A DNA stretch of 64,000 nucleotides from Allomyces macrogynus ATCC 38327 (lineage: Eukaryota > Blastocladiomycota > Blastocladiomycetes > Blastocladiales > Blastocladiaceae), in contig GG745337.1 in assembly GCA_000151295.1 (NCBI GenBank), positions 1,248,998 through 1,312,997 on the forward strand. The letters are read 5' to 3'. This document shows, piece after piece, positions 1 through 10,173 of the stretch; positions within the stretch are counted from its first letter, which is position 1; every line of letters starts with the position of its first letter. Below the pieces are notes generated by a model. It had not been told where the DNA came from. It worked only from the letters and a program-made list of their open reading frames with translations, and made no database searches. The translations under genes and the position numbers were made by a program.

Positions 1-146
1 GTCGCTCCTCCCTCCCTCCATCTGCGCGCTCGCTCTTTGCTCTCGACACGTTCTCGACGCTCAACCGAAAAGCGGACCCCACGCGCGCCCGCTCTCCCCA
101 ACTTTTCCGCTCTCTCTCTTCGCGCTCCACCTGCTCGTGATAAACC
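1..146 (+). promoter_or_regulatory. Leader/promoter of the carnitine acetyltransferase gene
   Basis: This is the GC-rich upstream sequence, cut by the window edge. A CT-repeat run lies at about 111-120, some 27-35 nt before the ATG. Similar CT runs precede the profilin, endopolyphosphatase, cytochrome c and OMP decarboxylase starts in this window. No TATA box is obvious. Confidence 0.35.
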
Positions 147-2464
147 ATGACCGACATCAACCTGGACCCGCCCACGGACCACGCCGACGCTGCGCCCGAC
201 GCGGAGACGCACCCGCTCAAGGCTGCCGCTGCTCAGGCCGACGCCGACGCTACGCAAGAGGCTAACGGCGCCAATGGCGCGCACCACGACGGCGAAGAGG
301 CGTCTGCCGAGCCCGCCGCCAACGGCCATGACGGCCATGTCGATGTGGAACCCGTACCTGAGTCGCAAGACGCGCGCAACGGCACCGACCGCCAAGTCGA
401 ACCCGAAACCGAGACCGCGCCTGAACCGGAACCCGAAGCCGTCGCCGAACCCGTCCCTCGCGGCCCGCTCTACGCGCAGCAGTCGTCACTGCCCCCCCTG
501 CCCGTTCCGGATCTCGACGCGACCTTGAAAAAGTACCTGCAAACCGTGCGCCCGCACGTCGATGATGCCAGCTACGCGCAGACCGAGTCCGTTGTCGCCG
601 AGTTTCTCGCCAACCAAGGCCCGGAACTGCAGGAGCGGCTGCTCGCGCGCGCGCAAGAGTGTAACGCTCGCGGCACGTCGTGGCTGGCCGAATGGTGGAA
701 CGACGTGGCCTACCTCGGGTACCGCGACCCTGTCGTGCTCAATGTCAACTACTTCATTCACATGGTGGATGACCGCCGCGTGCGGAATAAGCCCCTCGCG
801 CGTGCCGCCGCGTTGGTGCATGCGACGGCCGAGTTTCGCGCTAAAGTGCTCGAGTACGTTTTGCATTTTTGGCGTTTTTGCGACTGGTGGTGTTGGGGAG
901 GGGGGGGGGGTGGTGCGAGATACTGCCAGATATTCTGACGTGCGGCGTTTGATTGTCAATAGCGAGTCGCTCGAGCCCGAAATGATGCGCGGCGGGATCC
1001 CGCTGTGCTCCAAGCAGTACCACTACATGTTTCATTCGTGCCGTGTGCCCGCGGCACCGCGCGATACCTACAAGTCGTACGACCCGGAGACCCACCCGAC
1101 GGTCGTCGTGATTCGGAAAAACCAGTTTTTTGTTATGGACTTAATGCACCGCGACGGTGAGTTGCTCACGCCCGAGGAAATCTACGTGTACGCATCCGCA
1201 ATAATCCATTCCCGCCGTTCGCTTTCCTACTTTGGTCGCCGTGCGAAACTGATAACTCCGCCCCATGCCGATTAGCCAACTCGACCGTATCGTGGAACTC
1301 GCGGGCACACACACGGAACTCGCCATCGGCGCACTGACGACCGCGCACCGCGACACGTGGGCGGCCGTACACGGTCAACTCGCCGCGATCCCTGGCAACC
1401 AGGCCGCGCTCGAGGCGATTGAATCGTCGGCGTTTGTGCTGTGCCTCGACGACTCGGCACCCGTGACCCGCTCCCAAGTGGCACGCGCCGCATGGCACGG
1501 CGACGGCCGCAACCGGTGGTTCGACAAGCCCGTGCAACTGATCGTCTGGGCCAACGGCAAAGCCGCGCTCAATGGCGAACACGCCATGATGGACGCGACC
1601 CCGACGGGCCGCCTTGCCGAATGGATTGCGAAACGTGCGGCGGGATTGCCGGCGGTGCAGGTCGGCCACGACGCGCGTCCCGTGCTCGAGTCGACGCTGC
1701 CGCCACTGACCAAGATCGAGTTCATGGTCACGTCCCGTCTGGCCCAGGCCGTGCGGGAAGCCGAGGTGCGGTTCGATACGGATGTCGCGCACCACGACCT
1801 GTTTGTGATGGCCTGGGACGGGTACGGCAAGGAAACGATCAAGACGTTCAAGGTGTCGCCCGACGGGTTCGTGCAAATGGCGTTGCAACTCGCGTATTAC
1901 AAGATGTACGGCCATACCGCGCCCATGTACGAGACGGCACAGACGCGCAAGTTCTTGCACGGACGCACCGAAACAGGACGCACCGTCTCGGTCGCGTCGG
2001 TCGAGCTCGTCAAGGCCATGGAGGACACAGACGTGCCGGCCACGGCTAAGGTGGCGCTCGCGCGCGAGGCGATTGCGAACCAGGTCAAATACATGAAGGA
2101 GGCGTGTAACGGGCTCGGTGTGGACCGGCACTTGATGGGCCTGCGCATGCTCGTGCATTCGGACGAGCCGACGCCGCCGCTGTTCACGGACCCAGCGTTT
2201 GCCGCGACCTGCCACTGGACACTGTCGACATCGCAGCTCTCGTCGCCGTGGTACGACGGGTACGGGTGGGGCCAGGTCGTGCCGGACGGTTACGGGCTCG
2301 CGTATATGGTGCTCGACGACTCGATTCATGTCAATATCACGTCGCGCCGCGGCGTCGGTGGCGATCAGTTGCGGCATTACTTGACCGAGGCGTTGCTCGA
2401 CTTGAAGCGCGTGTTTCTCGAGGCCAAGAAGATTGAGGCCGCAGAAGCGGCGGCGGCCAAGTAG
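147..2464 (+). CDS. Carnitine O-acetyltransferase (choline/carnitine acyltransferase family)
   Basis: Transfers acetyl groups between CoA and carnitine, linking acetyl units made in peroxisomes or mitochondria to central metabolism. I join three exons: 147-853, 963-1187 and 1276-2464. Introns are GTACGT...TAG and GTACGC...TAG, phases match, and the product is 706 residues. Family signatures include the proximal motif with PLCSKQY, the catalytic-His segment GEHAMMDA near residue 412, and the CoA/carnitine block with YGKETIK, SPDGFVQMALQLAYY and TRKFLHGRTET. The first ~110 residues are an acidic Ala/Glu/Pro-rich extension outside the catalytic fold. There is no clear mitochondrial presequence and the C-terminus (AAAAK) is not a PTS1, so a cytosolic enzyme like yeast Yat1/Yat2 is possible. 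Intron 1 carries a G run near 897-911. Assignment to the acetyl- rather than octanoyl-/palmitoyl-transferase branch is by overall resemblance. Confidence 0.9.
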
Positions 2465-3546
2465 AGTGGTGGGGGTGGAGGGGCGCGCGTGGTGCGCGTG
2501 ATGGGAGGCCGGCCCTCAAGAGGGGGTGACGGTCTTGGCCCTGTTGCAGTAAGCCCGTTTGGCGGCGTGCGCGCGTGTATTTAGCACATTATTCCAGTTC
2601 GTGTCCTGTTTGAAATGAACCCTTCAAATTCCCGCGCTTTTGATGCGGTGCGGCCGTGGATGAGCTGTCTGTCGTTCGGCCCTGCCCTCGAAACGTTCGC
2701 AAAGACCGATGCAGCCACGCCGAGTCGCACCATGATTGGGTGGAGAACGACGAAACGCATCGCGACGACAACTGCCGGGAACACAGAGCACATTCTGATC
2801 AGGAAGAATGTTTTGACGTACCCCCTCAAGCGTGAGACTAATCATTTTCTGCGCCCCCAACGCACCTTTCTTGAACAGAAGCCATTCCCAAACCAACATT
2901 GCCTAACAGCCCTTGGTTATAGAGAGAGGTCTTTCCCGACTTGGATAACTTCCTCCTCTGCTGCTCTCACGCAAACTAGCTCTGTTGTGCTACCTACTCA
3001 AGCACCATCCCTTCCCCAAATCTCGTCCTGCAGTGGCCACGCCCAACAACCTCGACGGTCCGGCAATGATGCAACCTCAAGCCCAATACACCCGCCAAGC
3101 GCAAGGTCGGGCCTGTCGTCCTGCTCCTGACAGCAAACTACAAGAGCAAGAGGTTGATGCTCGACATGCTGGCCACGCTTCTGGAACTGTAACATCAAGC
3201 GCTGCCCCTGTCAGCCTCGACTCGATTGCCGACCAACCCAGCCAGCTGGCTGACCCACTCGCTCGTTCTCCCCACGGACGTCGCCGCCGCCGCCACCGCC
3301 GCCATCGAGGCAAGCGGGAACATAGGCATCTTTCCAGGTCGGTCATGGACAATCAACGCGTTGCAAATGGTCCTGCGTCGAACACCCATGATGTTAGCAA
3401 ATCGCGCAGTTGATAAAGCCGAGTACGTCTCTTTTGATTTTTTCCACTTATTGCAGTGTGCACGACAGCTTGCTCACTTGGCGTGATGTCGTCCACATTT
3501 GCCGCGGCGTCCCTTTGACCTTCCCGGACGAGTTTGACGTGCAGCA
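2465..3546. other. Stretch without a supportable gene model
   Basis: The 3' flank of the acyltransferase is followed by short frames at about 3070-3175, 3226-3422 and 3458-3560. They have coding-like composition but are in different phases and broken by stops. A GT...CAG pair at 3423-3456 would join two of them, but an intron of 34 nt is shorter than any other here. They may be decayed 5' exons of the unknown gene that follows. Confidence 0.3.
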
Positions 3547-4212
3547 ATGGCACAATGGCGCTTTGCCGTTTTTTGGGACGTTGAGCACCCGGTCGAGTAC
3601 TTTGTCCACCGAGCGACTGGTGTTGCCTGGGCCAAGCTCGAATGGGCGTTCCCCGGTCATTTTAGGGAGACTGCGCTCGAGGATCCGGAAAAATACTGGT
3701 TCCAAATTACCTTGTGGGCTAACGTCCCAGGCAAGCGGTGGAAGGACATGGAAGAGGCAGATGTGGACTACCAGCACTTTGATTTGCGCAAGGCGTTTCT
3801 CACGCATCTCCGTTCGTCATCGAAATCACGGTCGCACCAATTACTTGCACAAAACGGGTCGATTGATTTCGGCTATATTGGGTCGTATTTCACGAGCGTC
3901 CCCATCATGGACGGGATGCAGGTCGTGAACATGGTCGACTACGCAATTCGGCGCGTCTTCCAGGTCATGGCGTCGCTCTGCCAGGAGTATGGCGAGAGCA
4001 CCTTGGAGTATGCGACGGGGCTTGCTCAGCGGCATCCAGGTGCATGTGGTTATGGTGCGTTCCGCGAGGAATTCTGGCGTATGTGCACCAGGCTACATGT
4101 CGCGCCATTTCTGATGCGCGAATGGTGGCGCCGCTTAGCAAGTCGGATCGTTTTGCAGCGGTTGAGTATATTTTCCACCAGCTTGAATTCATGTCTTGGG
4201 AGTTCGAAATAG
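3547..4212 (+). CDS. Unknown protein, family copy 1 (probably incomplete or decaying)
   Basis: I do not recognise a named family. The 221-codon frame is rich in Trp, Tyr and His. It contains a VPIM-x3-Q-x5-MVDYA block near 3898-3950 that recurs as VPIM-x3-Q-x4-MIEYS in the minus-strand frame at 27949-28401, followed in both by a VF helix, a conserved Tyr-Gly/Tyr and an F-x-E segment. These two frames are therefore paralogs. The frame starts at an ATG with no good upstream context. Coding-like sequence upstream is in another frame. The last ~30 codons look less conserved than an overlapping frame ending near 4210, so 5' truncation and a 3' frameshift are both likely. Function unknown. Confidence 0.4.
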   Translation: MAQWRFAVFWDVEHPVEYFVHRATGVAWAKLEWAFPGHFRETALEDPEKYWFQITLWANVPGKRWKDMEEADVDYQHFDLRKAFLTHLRSSSKSRSHQLLAQNGSIDFGYIGSYFTSVPIMDGMQVVNMVDYAIRRVFQVMASLCQEYGESTLEYATGLAQRHPGACGYGAFREEFWRMCTRLHVAPFLMREWWRRLASRIVLQRLSIFSTSLNSCLGSSK

Positions 4213-4925
4213 AATAAATAGGAGGCTCTGTTTTCTGCTAACAGCCGATATTGGTTTGCTATGCATCCCGTTGACTCCTTTGTTGTAACACCAGAGAGCA
4301 GTATGTTATGCAGTCGCAAGCCCTTGGGTGGATGGAGCGCCTTTGCGAAATGGCCGGCCGTAGTCGGTATGCTTGATGCTTGCTGCAGCCGCGTACGTGA
4401 TCGAGCTGAGGCAAGGCACAACAGTCGGCGACAGCACCATGCCGTGAACTGAGCCAGGCTGGTGCCGAGTGTCAGAAGAAGAATGGCCAGCGCCGGCCAG
4501 GGATCGATCGCCGAGCCTGCATCAATACAAGGCGCAGGCAGATGCCCGTTTTGGGTCCAGCACGGCTGGGTGCTTTGGTTGCTTGGCTCTTGCTTTGCTT
4601 CTGGCTGCCGCTGCCCCATCCAAAGTGCCCACGACAACGACGCCGTCACGACGCACGACCACGCCCCCATCCCGTCCACGCTCCCCACCGCTCGCCCGCG
4701 CACGACTTGGCGCATTGCGCTCCCCTCTCGACCACGACCTCGCCCGATAGACGGCTCTGGACCGCGCCGCCGCCGCCGTCGCCGCACCGACTCGTAGTGC
4801 ACCCGACGACCAGGCGATACCATCGCACGCACGGCTCACCGCAAACGCAGTCCCCGCTCTCTCAAGTGCATCGCTCACGTTCAACTCTCGGCCAGCATTC
4901 GAAGCGACGCAACAACACGTCAACA
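4213..4925. promoter_or_regulatory. Upstream region of the bHLH factor gene
   Basis: The first part looks like ordinary intergenic sequence. From about 4640 it becomes C-rich and Pro/Arg-coding in the frame of the downstream gene, but composition is low-complexity and this part is read as 5' UTR. No separate gene is supported. Confidence 0.35.
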
Positions 4926-7055
4926 ATGAGCAGTTTCTTTGGCCTGGCCACAGGCGCGCCACCGCCGCAGCAACAACAGCAGCAGCAACAGCCGACCGCG
5001 CACATGTTCGCCGCACCCCACCAGTCGCCCGCGTTGGCCCCCGCCGCCGGCGCCGGCGGGTTTGCGACCATGACGCCGCACGAGCTGCTCGCGCTCCAGC
5101 AGTCACAACTGCAACAACCGTCGCAGCAGCCGCAACCGTACCAACAGCCGCAGTACCACGCCGGCACGCCGACGCCCGCAACCATGTCATCCTTACTCTC
5201 CACGAGCCTCCAGCAACAGTCGCACGGGTTCTTCACCACGGCCTCGTCGGTCCCGCCGCCGTCCCCGAGCTTACCACGACCCGCATCTGCCGCGAGTTCG
5301 ACCGCATCGCACCTCGCGCCGGTCAAAGTGCAGGAAGGTTTCTTCATCCCGAGCGACCCGACCCCGTCGTCGTCAAACCAGTTCCAGAGCATGCTCGCGC
5401 CGCCGACCGCCGCGCACCTGCAGGCGCAGCCGTTCAATACCTCCTCGCCGATGCTCGTCGACGCGCCGACCACCCCAACCACCCCGCACTGGCCAACGGC
5501 CGACGGTAGTGGCAGTATCGCATCAAGCGGCCCGCCCGCCGTCTCTTCCACGGCGGCATCATGGATGAGTCTTGGCCGCACACCAGGGACTCCACGCGGC
5601 ACGACTCGCGCGGAAGCACTTCGGATCGGGTCGGTCCCGGCGTCGGCGTTCCGGCACCACGCGACGCAGCCGGGCGTGCATTCGCCGTTGGCCACGTCGT
5701 TCTGGGACGCGACGGGCAGTTCCGTTGGGAGTACTGCGATGCTCGGCACGTCGGCGGGTGACGACGATCATTTGGCGGCGGCGCTCGCGTCGACCGCACC
5801 GACGGGTGCGGCCGGCGCATCCGCGGCCGCCGCAGCCGCCGCGTCGTCGCTTCCGCTCAAGTCCGTCCAGGTCCTGCACGAGAAACGGCGCCGGCGGCGG
5901 GAGTCGCACAACGCTGTGGAACGGCGTCGGCGGGACAACATCAACGAGCGGATCCAGGAAATGGGGCTATTGTTACCGGAGACCTATACGGGCAGTGACG
6001 CGAGTACGGCCAAGGCGCACAAGGGCCAGATCTTAAGGAAAGCCGTCGATTACGTCGGCGACTTGCAGCGGTTGCTTGCGCAGGCGCGCGACCGGCACCG
6101 CGAGCTCGAGCAGGCGCTAAGGCAGCTCGGTGTGGAACCGCCCGAAATGGCCGACCTCGATCGGCAAATGGATACGTTGTTGACGTTGCCGTCCCATACG
6201 GTCGGGACTCTGATGGTTGCGCCGGCCGTGTTGCGCGAGCAGCAGCACCAGCAGATGCAGCAGATGCAGCCGCCCACGCCGTTGCGTGCCGATGCGGTTG
6301 CTGACCAGCAGCAGCAGATGGTGTTTGCTAATTTGCCGCACGTGTTTCCGGCCGCGTCGACGACACCGGAGATTACGATGACGGCCATGGTTTCGGGGCC
6401 GTCGCCGAATGGGGCCGCGGCGGGGGTGGTGTCGACGGACGCGGTGGATGGGCTCGAGCAGTTGCTGATTCCGCCGGCGCAGCAGTGGGTTACGACGGCG
6501 ACGACGGCGAGTATGAGTGGGGCAAGCGCGAGCTTGAGCCCGACCATGATCACGCCGTCGCTCGCGCCGATTCCGCAACAGTCGCAGCAGCCGGTGCAGC
6601 AACAACAGCCGATGCAGCAGTCGCCGTTCCTTCAGCCGCAGTATCAAGTGCAACAACCGCCGACGTTCCAGCAACAACCGCAGCAGCAGCAGTATCAGTT
6701 CCAGTCGCAGTACCAAGCCCCGCAGCAGCAGCAGTTCCAACAACAGCAACCGCAGCAGCAACAGCCCACAGTCGTCATGTACGCGGCGGCCCCGACCGCA
6801 CCCGGCCAGCCGCCACAGTACTACGCGATCCAGCAGCACCAGCCGGCGCAGGCGCACCCGCCACCACCGCCGCACCCGTACTACGTGCAGGCGCCGACGT
6901 ACCAGTCGTACCAGCAAGTACCGGCGCAGTACCAGGCCGGGGTTGCGCAGCCGATGCAGGCCTACACGATGCAGGGCATGCCCGCGGGTACGATCGTGAT
7001 GCAGGCGCCCCCCGCTGCGCAGCCGGCGGCGTCGGCACAACCGGGCGGCGTGTAA
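4926..7055 (+). CDS. bHLH-leucine zipper transcription factor, glutamine-rich
   Basis: A single uninterrupted exon encodes 709 residues. A basic helix-loop-helix lies at about residues 320-385. Its basic region reads SHNAVERRRRDNINERI, with the His-Glu-Arg triplet that lets USF/MITF/SREBP-type (group B) factors contact CACGTG E-boxes. The second helix runs directly into a leucine-zipper-like heptad segment (AVDYVGDLQRLLAQAR...) to about residue 402. Flanks are disordered activation-type sequence: polyGln near residue 16, Gln/Pro-rich stretches at 55-85, and a strongly Gln/Tyr-rich tail from about 550. The frame stays open upstream to 4542, but I start at the ATG at 4926 because the upstream translation is Pro/Arg low complexity. 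It is a nuclear DNA-binding regulator; target genes cannot be read from sequence. Confidence 0.85.
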   Translation: MSSFFGLATGAPPPQQQQQQQQPTAHMFAAPHQSPALAPAAGAGGFATMTPHELLALQQSQLQQPSQQPQPYQQPQYHAGTPTPATMSSLLSTSLQQQSHGFFTTASSVPPPSPSLPRPASAASSTASHLAPVKVQEGFFIPSDPTPSSSNQFQSMLAPPTAAHLQAQPFNTSSPMLVDAPTTPTTPHWPTADGSGSIASSGPPAVSSTAASWMSLGRTPGTPRGTTRAEALRIGSVPASAFRHHATQPGVHSPLATSFWDATGSSVGSTAMLGTSAGDDDHLAAALASTAPTGAAGASAAAAAAASSLPLKSVQVLHEKRRRRRESHNAVERRRRDNINERIQEMGLLLPETYTGSDASTAKAHKGQILRKAVDYVGDLQRLLAQARDRHRELEQALRQLGVEPPEMADLDRQMDTLLTLPSHTVGTLMVAPAVLREQQHQQMQQMQPPTPLRADAVADQQQQMVFANLPHVFPAASTTPEITMTAMVSGPSPNGAAAGVVSTDAVDGLEQLLIPPAQQWVTTATTASMSGASASLSPTMITPSLAPIPQQSQQPVQQQQPMQQSPFLQPQYQVQQPPTFQQQPQQQQYQFQSQYQAPQQQQFQQQQPQQQQPTVVMYAAAPTAPGQPPQYYAIQQHQPAQAHPPPPPHPYYVQAPTYQSYQQVPAQYQAGVAQPMQAYTMQGMPAGTIVMQAPPAAQPAASAQPGGV

Positions 7056-7572
7056 ACGTCGAGGATCGGAGGAAAGAGAGAGGAGGGAGGGGACCTAGGG
7101 GCGCTAGGGGATGGAGAAGCAGGAGTGCGGGCGTGTCGTTGATTCTTTCTTTTTGGTTCGGCAGTTCTGTTGTCGTGTGTGTTCTGCTTGCGTTTTCTCT
7201 TGTTTTCGGGTGGCCGTGGTATAGAAGTGGGTGGGGTTTTGATTTTTCGATTTGGCGGGATTTGAGAGGAAGCGCGAGTCAACAGCTCACATGTGTCCAC
7301 GCGAAGCAAAGACCAGATCGCGCCATTTTGGGGGGCTATTGAAGCTCCATTTTGGCGGCGGCTGATCACGCTGACGACGCGCCAAACGCAACCGCTGCAA
7401 GCACGGCACCTCGCTCAAGGACCAAAAGCACGGCGACGACAAGGACCGCAACCTGCCGCAACTCATTGCAGTTTTATCGCCGGACCGACCACCACTTGCC
7501 AGCCTCCTGTCGAGCACCCCCGTGCCGCTCGCCGATCCGCACCATCCGCACACTTTGCACCCGCTCATCATC
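7056..7572. other. Intergenic: bHLH 3' flank and MetRS promoter
   Basis: The first ~200 nt are G- then T-rich and probably hold the bHLH 3' UTR and polyadenylation signals. The rest is ordinary sequence leading to the MetRS start. I see no further gene. Confidence 0.35.
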
Positions 7573-9690
7573 ATGTCGACGACAAAGCGCGCCACGCCGT
7601 TCGTGCGCTCCAAGGCCGTCCCGTATGCCTCTTGACGACCGGGGTCGCTCAGAGCGCCCCACGATCCGCTAACACCAACGGGTTTTCCGTCCAATAGCCT
7701 GCCCGTGCCCGGCCAGCGCAACGTGCTCGTCACCTCGGCGCTGCCCTACGTCAACAACGAACCGCATCTCGGCAACATTATTGGCTGCGTGCTCTCGGCC
7801 GATGCCTACGCCCGTTTCGCTCGCCTGCGCGGGTACAACACACTCTACGTGTGCGGCACCGACGAGTACGGCACGGCCACGGAAACCAAGGCGCTCGAGG
7901 AGGGCGTGAGTTGCCAGGCGCTGTGCGACAAGTACCACGCGCTGCACAAGTCGATCTACGAGCTGTTTGAAATCGATTTCGACCTGTTTGGGCGTACCAC
8001 GACCCCGCAGCAGACCACGATCGCGCAGGATATCTTCAACAAGGTCGAGGCCAACGGGTTCGTCACGCGCGACACGCTCACGCAGCTCTACTGCGAGACC
8101 TGCCAGCGGTTCTTGGCCGACAGGTACGTCGAGGGCACTTGCCCACACTGCAAGTTCACCGACGCGCGAGGCGACCAGTGCGACGCGTGCCAGAAGCTGT
8201 TGAACGCGGCCGACTTGATCCAACCGCGGTGCAAGCTGGACGGGAGCAAGCCCGTGACGCGCGAGACCACGCACCTGTTCCTGGACCTGCCCAAGCTGAC
8301 GCCGGAATTGACCGAGTTTGTCGATACCAAGTCGGCGCTTGGGAAATGGTCGGCCAATTCGATTGCGATCACGCGCGGGTGGCTCAAGGAAGGGCTCAAG
8401 CCGCGGTGCATCACGCGCGACTTGAAGTGGGGCACGCCCGTGCCGCTCGAAGGGTTCACGGATAAGGTGTTCTACGTCTGGTTCGACGCTCCCATCGGTT
8501 ACCCGTCGATCACGGCCAACTTGACCCCGGAGTGGGAACGGTGGTGGAAGAACCCAAAGGACGTGCAGCTCTACCAGTTTATGGGCAAGGACAACATTCC
8601 GTTCCACACGGTGATTTTCCCGTCGTCGTTGCTGGCGACGCGCGAAGACTGGACGCTCTTGCACCATGTCTCGACGACTGAGTACTTGAACTACGAAGGC
8701 GGGAAATTCTCCAAGTCGCGCAAGACGGGTGTGTTTGGGTCGAACGTGCGCGACACGGGCATTCCCGTTTCGGTCTGGCGGTACTACCTGTTTGCGAACC
8801 GGCCAGAAACGTCCGACTCGGATTTCTCGTGGAAGGACTTTATCGCGCGCAACAACAACGAGTTGCTCAACAACCTCGGCAATTTCGTGAACCGCGTCGT
8901 CAAGTTTGTCGCGTCGCCGAAATACGCGTCGGTCTTGCCGGCGTTTGAGTGGGCCGTGCACTCGGTCGATATCCAGCTTGTCGCCGACATTGACGCGCTG
9001 CTCACGCAGTACCTCGACGCGCTTGAGAACGTCAAGATCCGGCACGGTCTGCAATTGGCCATGGCCGTCTCGGCGCGCGGGAACCAGTACTTGCAGGATA
9101 ACAAGCTCGATAACGCGTTGCATGCGGCCGATCCGAAGCGGTGCGCGCAGGTGCTCGGGCACGCGGCCAACGTGGCTTACTTGCTGGCCGCACTCTTCTA
9201 CCCGTACATGCCCGCGACTGCCGCGTCGATTGCGCGGCAGCTGAACGCGCCGCAGCCCAAGTACCCCGCGTCGTTTGCGGCCGGCCCGCTGCTCGCGGCC
9301 GAGTCGTCGCACGCGATTGGCAAGCCCGAGTACCTGTTCAAGCGCATTGACGAGAAGTTGGAGGGCGAGTTCCGCGCCAAGTACGGCGGGCAGACGGCCG
9401 GTGGCAACTCGGCGGATGCGGCGCCGGCGGTCGATAAGAAGGCGGCCAAGAAGGCGGCGGCCGCGAAAAAGGCGGCAGATCCGGTCAAGTTGTTGGAGAA
9501 GATGGATCCGGCCAAGATCACGCCGGCCGCGCGCGAGTTGCAGGCCAAGGTGGCGGCACAGGGGGAGAAGGTCAAGACACTGAAAACGGCCAAGGCCGAC
9601 GCGACGACGGTCGCGAATGAAGTGGATGTCTTGCTCAAGTTCAAGGCCGACCTGCTCGCTGAGGTGCAGGCGATTGCCGGCGGCAAGTAA
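7573..9690 (+). CDS. Methionyl-tRNA synthetase, cytosolic
   Basis: Charges tRNA-Met with methionine for initiation and elongation. Two exons, 7573-7622 and 7698-9690, are joined in phase across a 75-nt GTATGC...TAG intron, giving 680 residues. The spliced N-terminus (LPVPGQRNVLVTSALPYVNN) matches the start of the eukaryotic catalytic core. The class I HIGH motif is HLGN near residue 38. Four Cys pairs at about 148-188 (CETC, CPHC, CDAC and partners) form the zinc knuckle. The KMSKS loop is FSKSR near residue 353. After an Ala/Lys-rich linker the last ~60 residues resemble a WHEP domain (VAAQGEKVKTLK, then VDVLLKFKADLLAEV), which binds tRNA. The ATG lies in a 17-codon exon; without the intron the frame would lack a Met. 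Confidence 0.93.
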
Positions 9691-10173
9691 GGCTTGCGAG
9701 TGGGTTGGGAAGACGCGGCTTTGCTCGATTTGGATTTCGTTTCGTTTTGTTTCCGTTCATCGGTAGGTGTATTGGGTCGGTGGGTCGCTGCAGCGCGTGT
9801 CTTGCATAAACGTCTTTGTTGGTTCCAAGCTGGTCGTGCTGGTCGCCGAGGGGGATGGTTGGCAGAGGCATGCCAAGAACAGAACGGCGTGTTGGGAGAG
9901 AAGCTGTCATCTCGACGCGGTCACATGTCATCTTGCAGATCTCTTATGTCTGATGTCGCTCTCCTCCGTCCTCCTCTCTTCCCATCCCCCTCGCCCTCTC
10001 CATCATCGCTGCAGCTGTAACGACACCCACATCAACAGCAGCTTGACAGTCGCGAAAGCCGCAGCGATAAGCTGCACAGCAATCTCAACACGCAAGCTTG
10101 CACTCGTCAACGGCAACAACCACCGACCACCCATCATCTGCTCGCAACCACCAACCTGTGACCAACGACCATC
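9691..10173. other. Intergenic between MetRS and DNAAF4-like gene
   Basis: T-rich 3' flank of MetRS followed by C-rich sequence before the next ATG. No additional gene or RNA is visible. Confidence 0.35.

Noticed and set aside
3423..3456. 34-nt GT...CAG intron joining frames upstream of the unknown gene
   Set aside because: Phase works, but the length is far below other introns here and the frame changes again within 100 nt downstream, so a decayed region is more likely.
4542..4925. N-terminal extension of the bHLH factor by 128 codons
   Set aside because: The frame is open but encodes Pro/Arg/His low complexity with no conserved feature; the ATG at 4926 is a better start.
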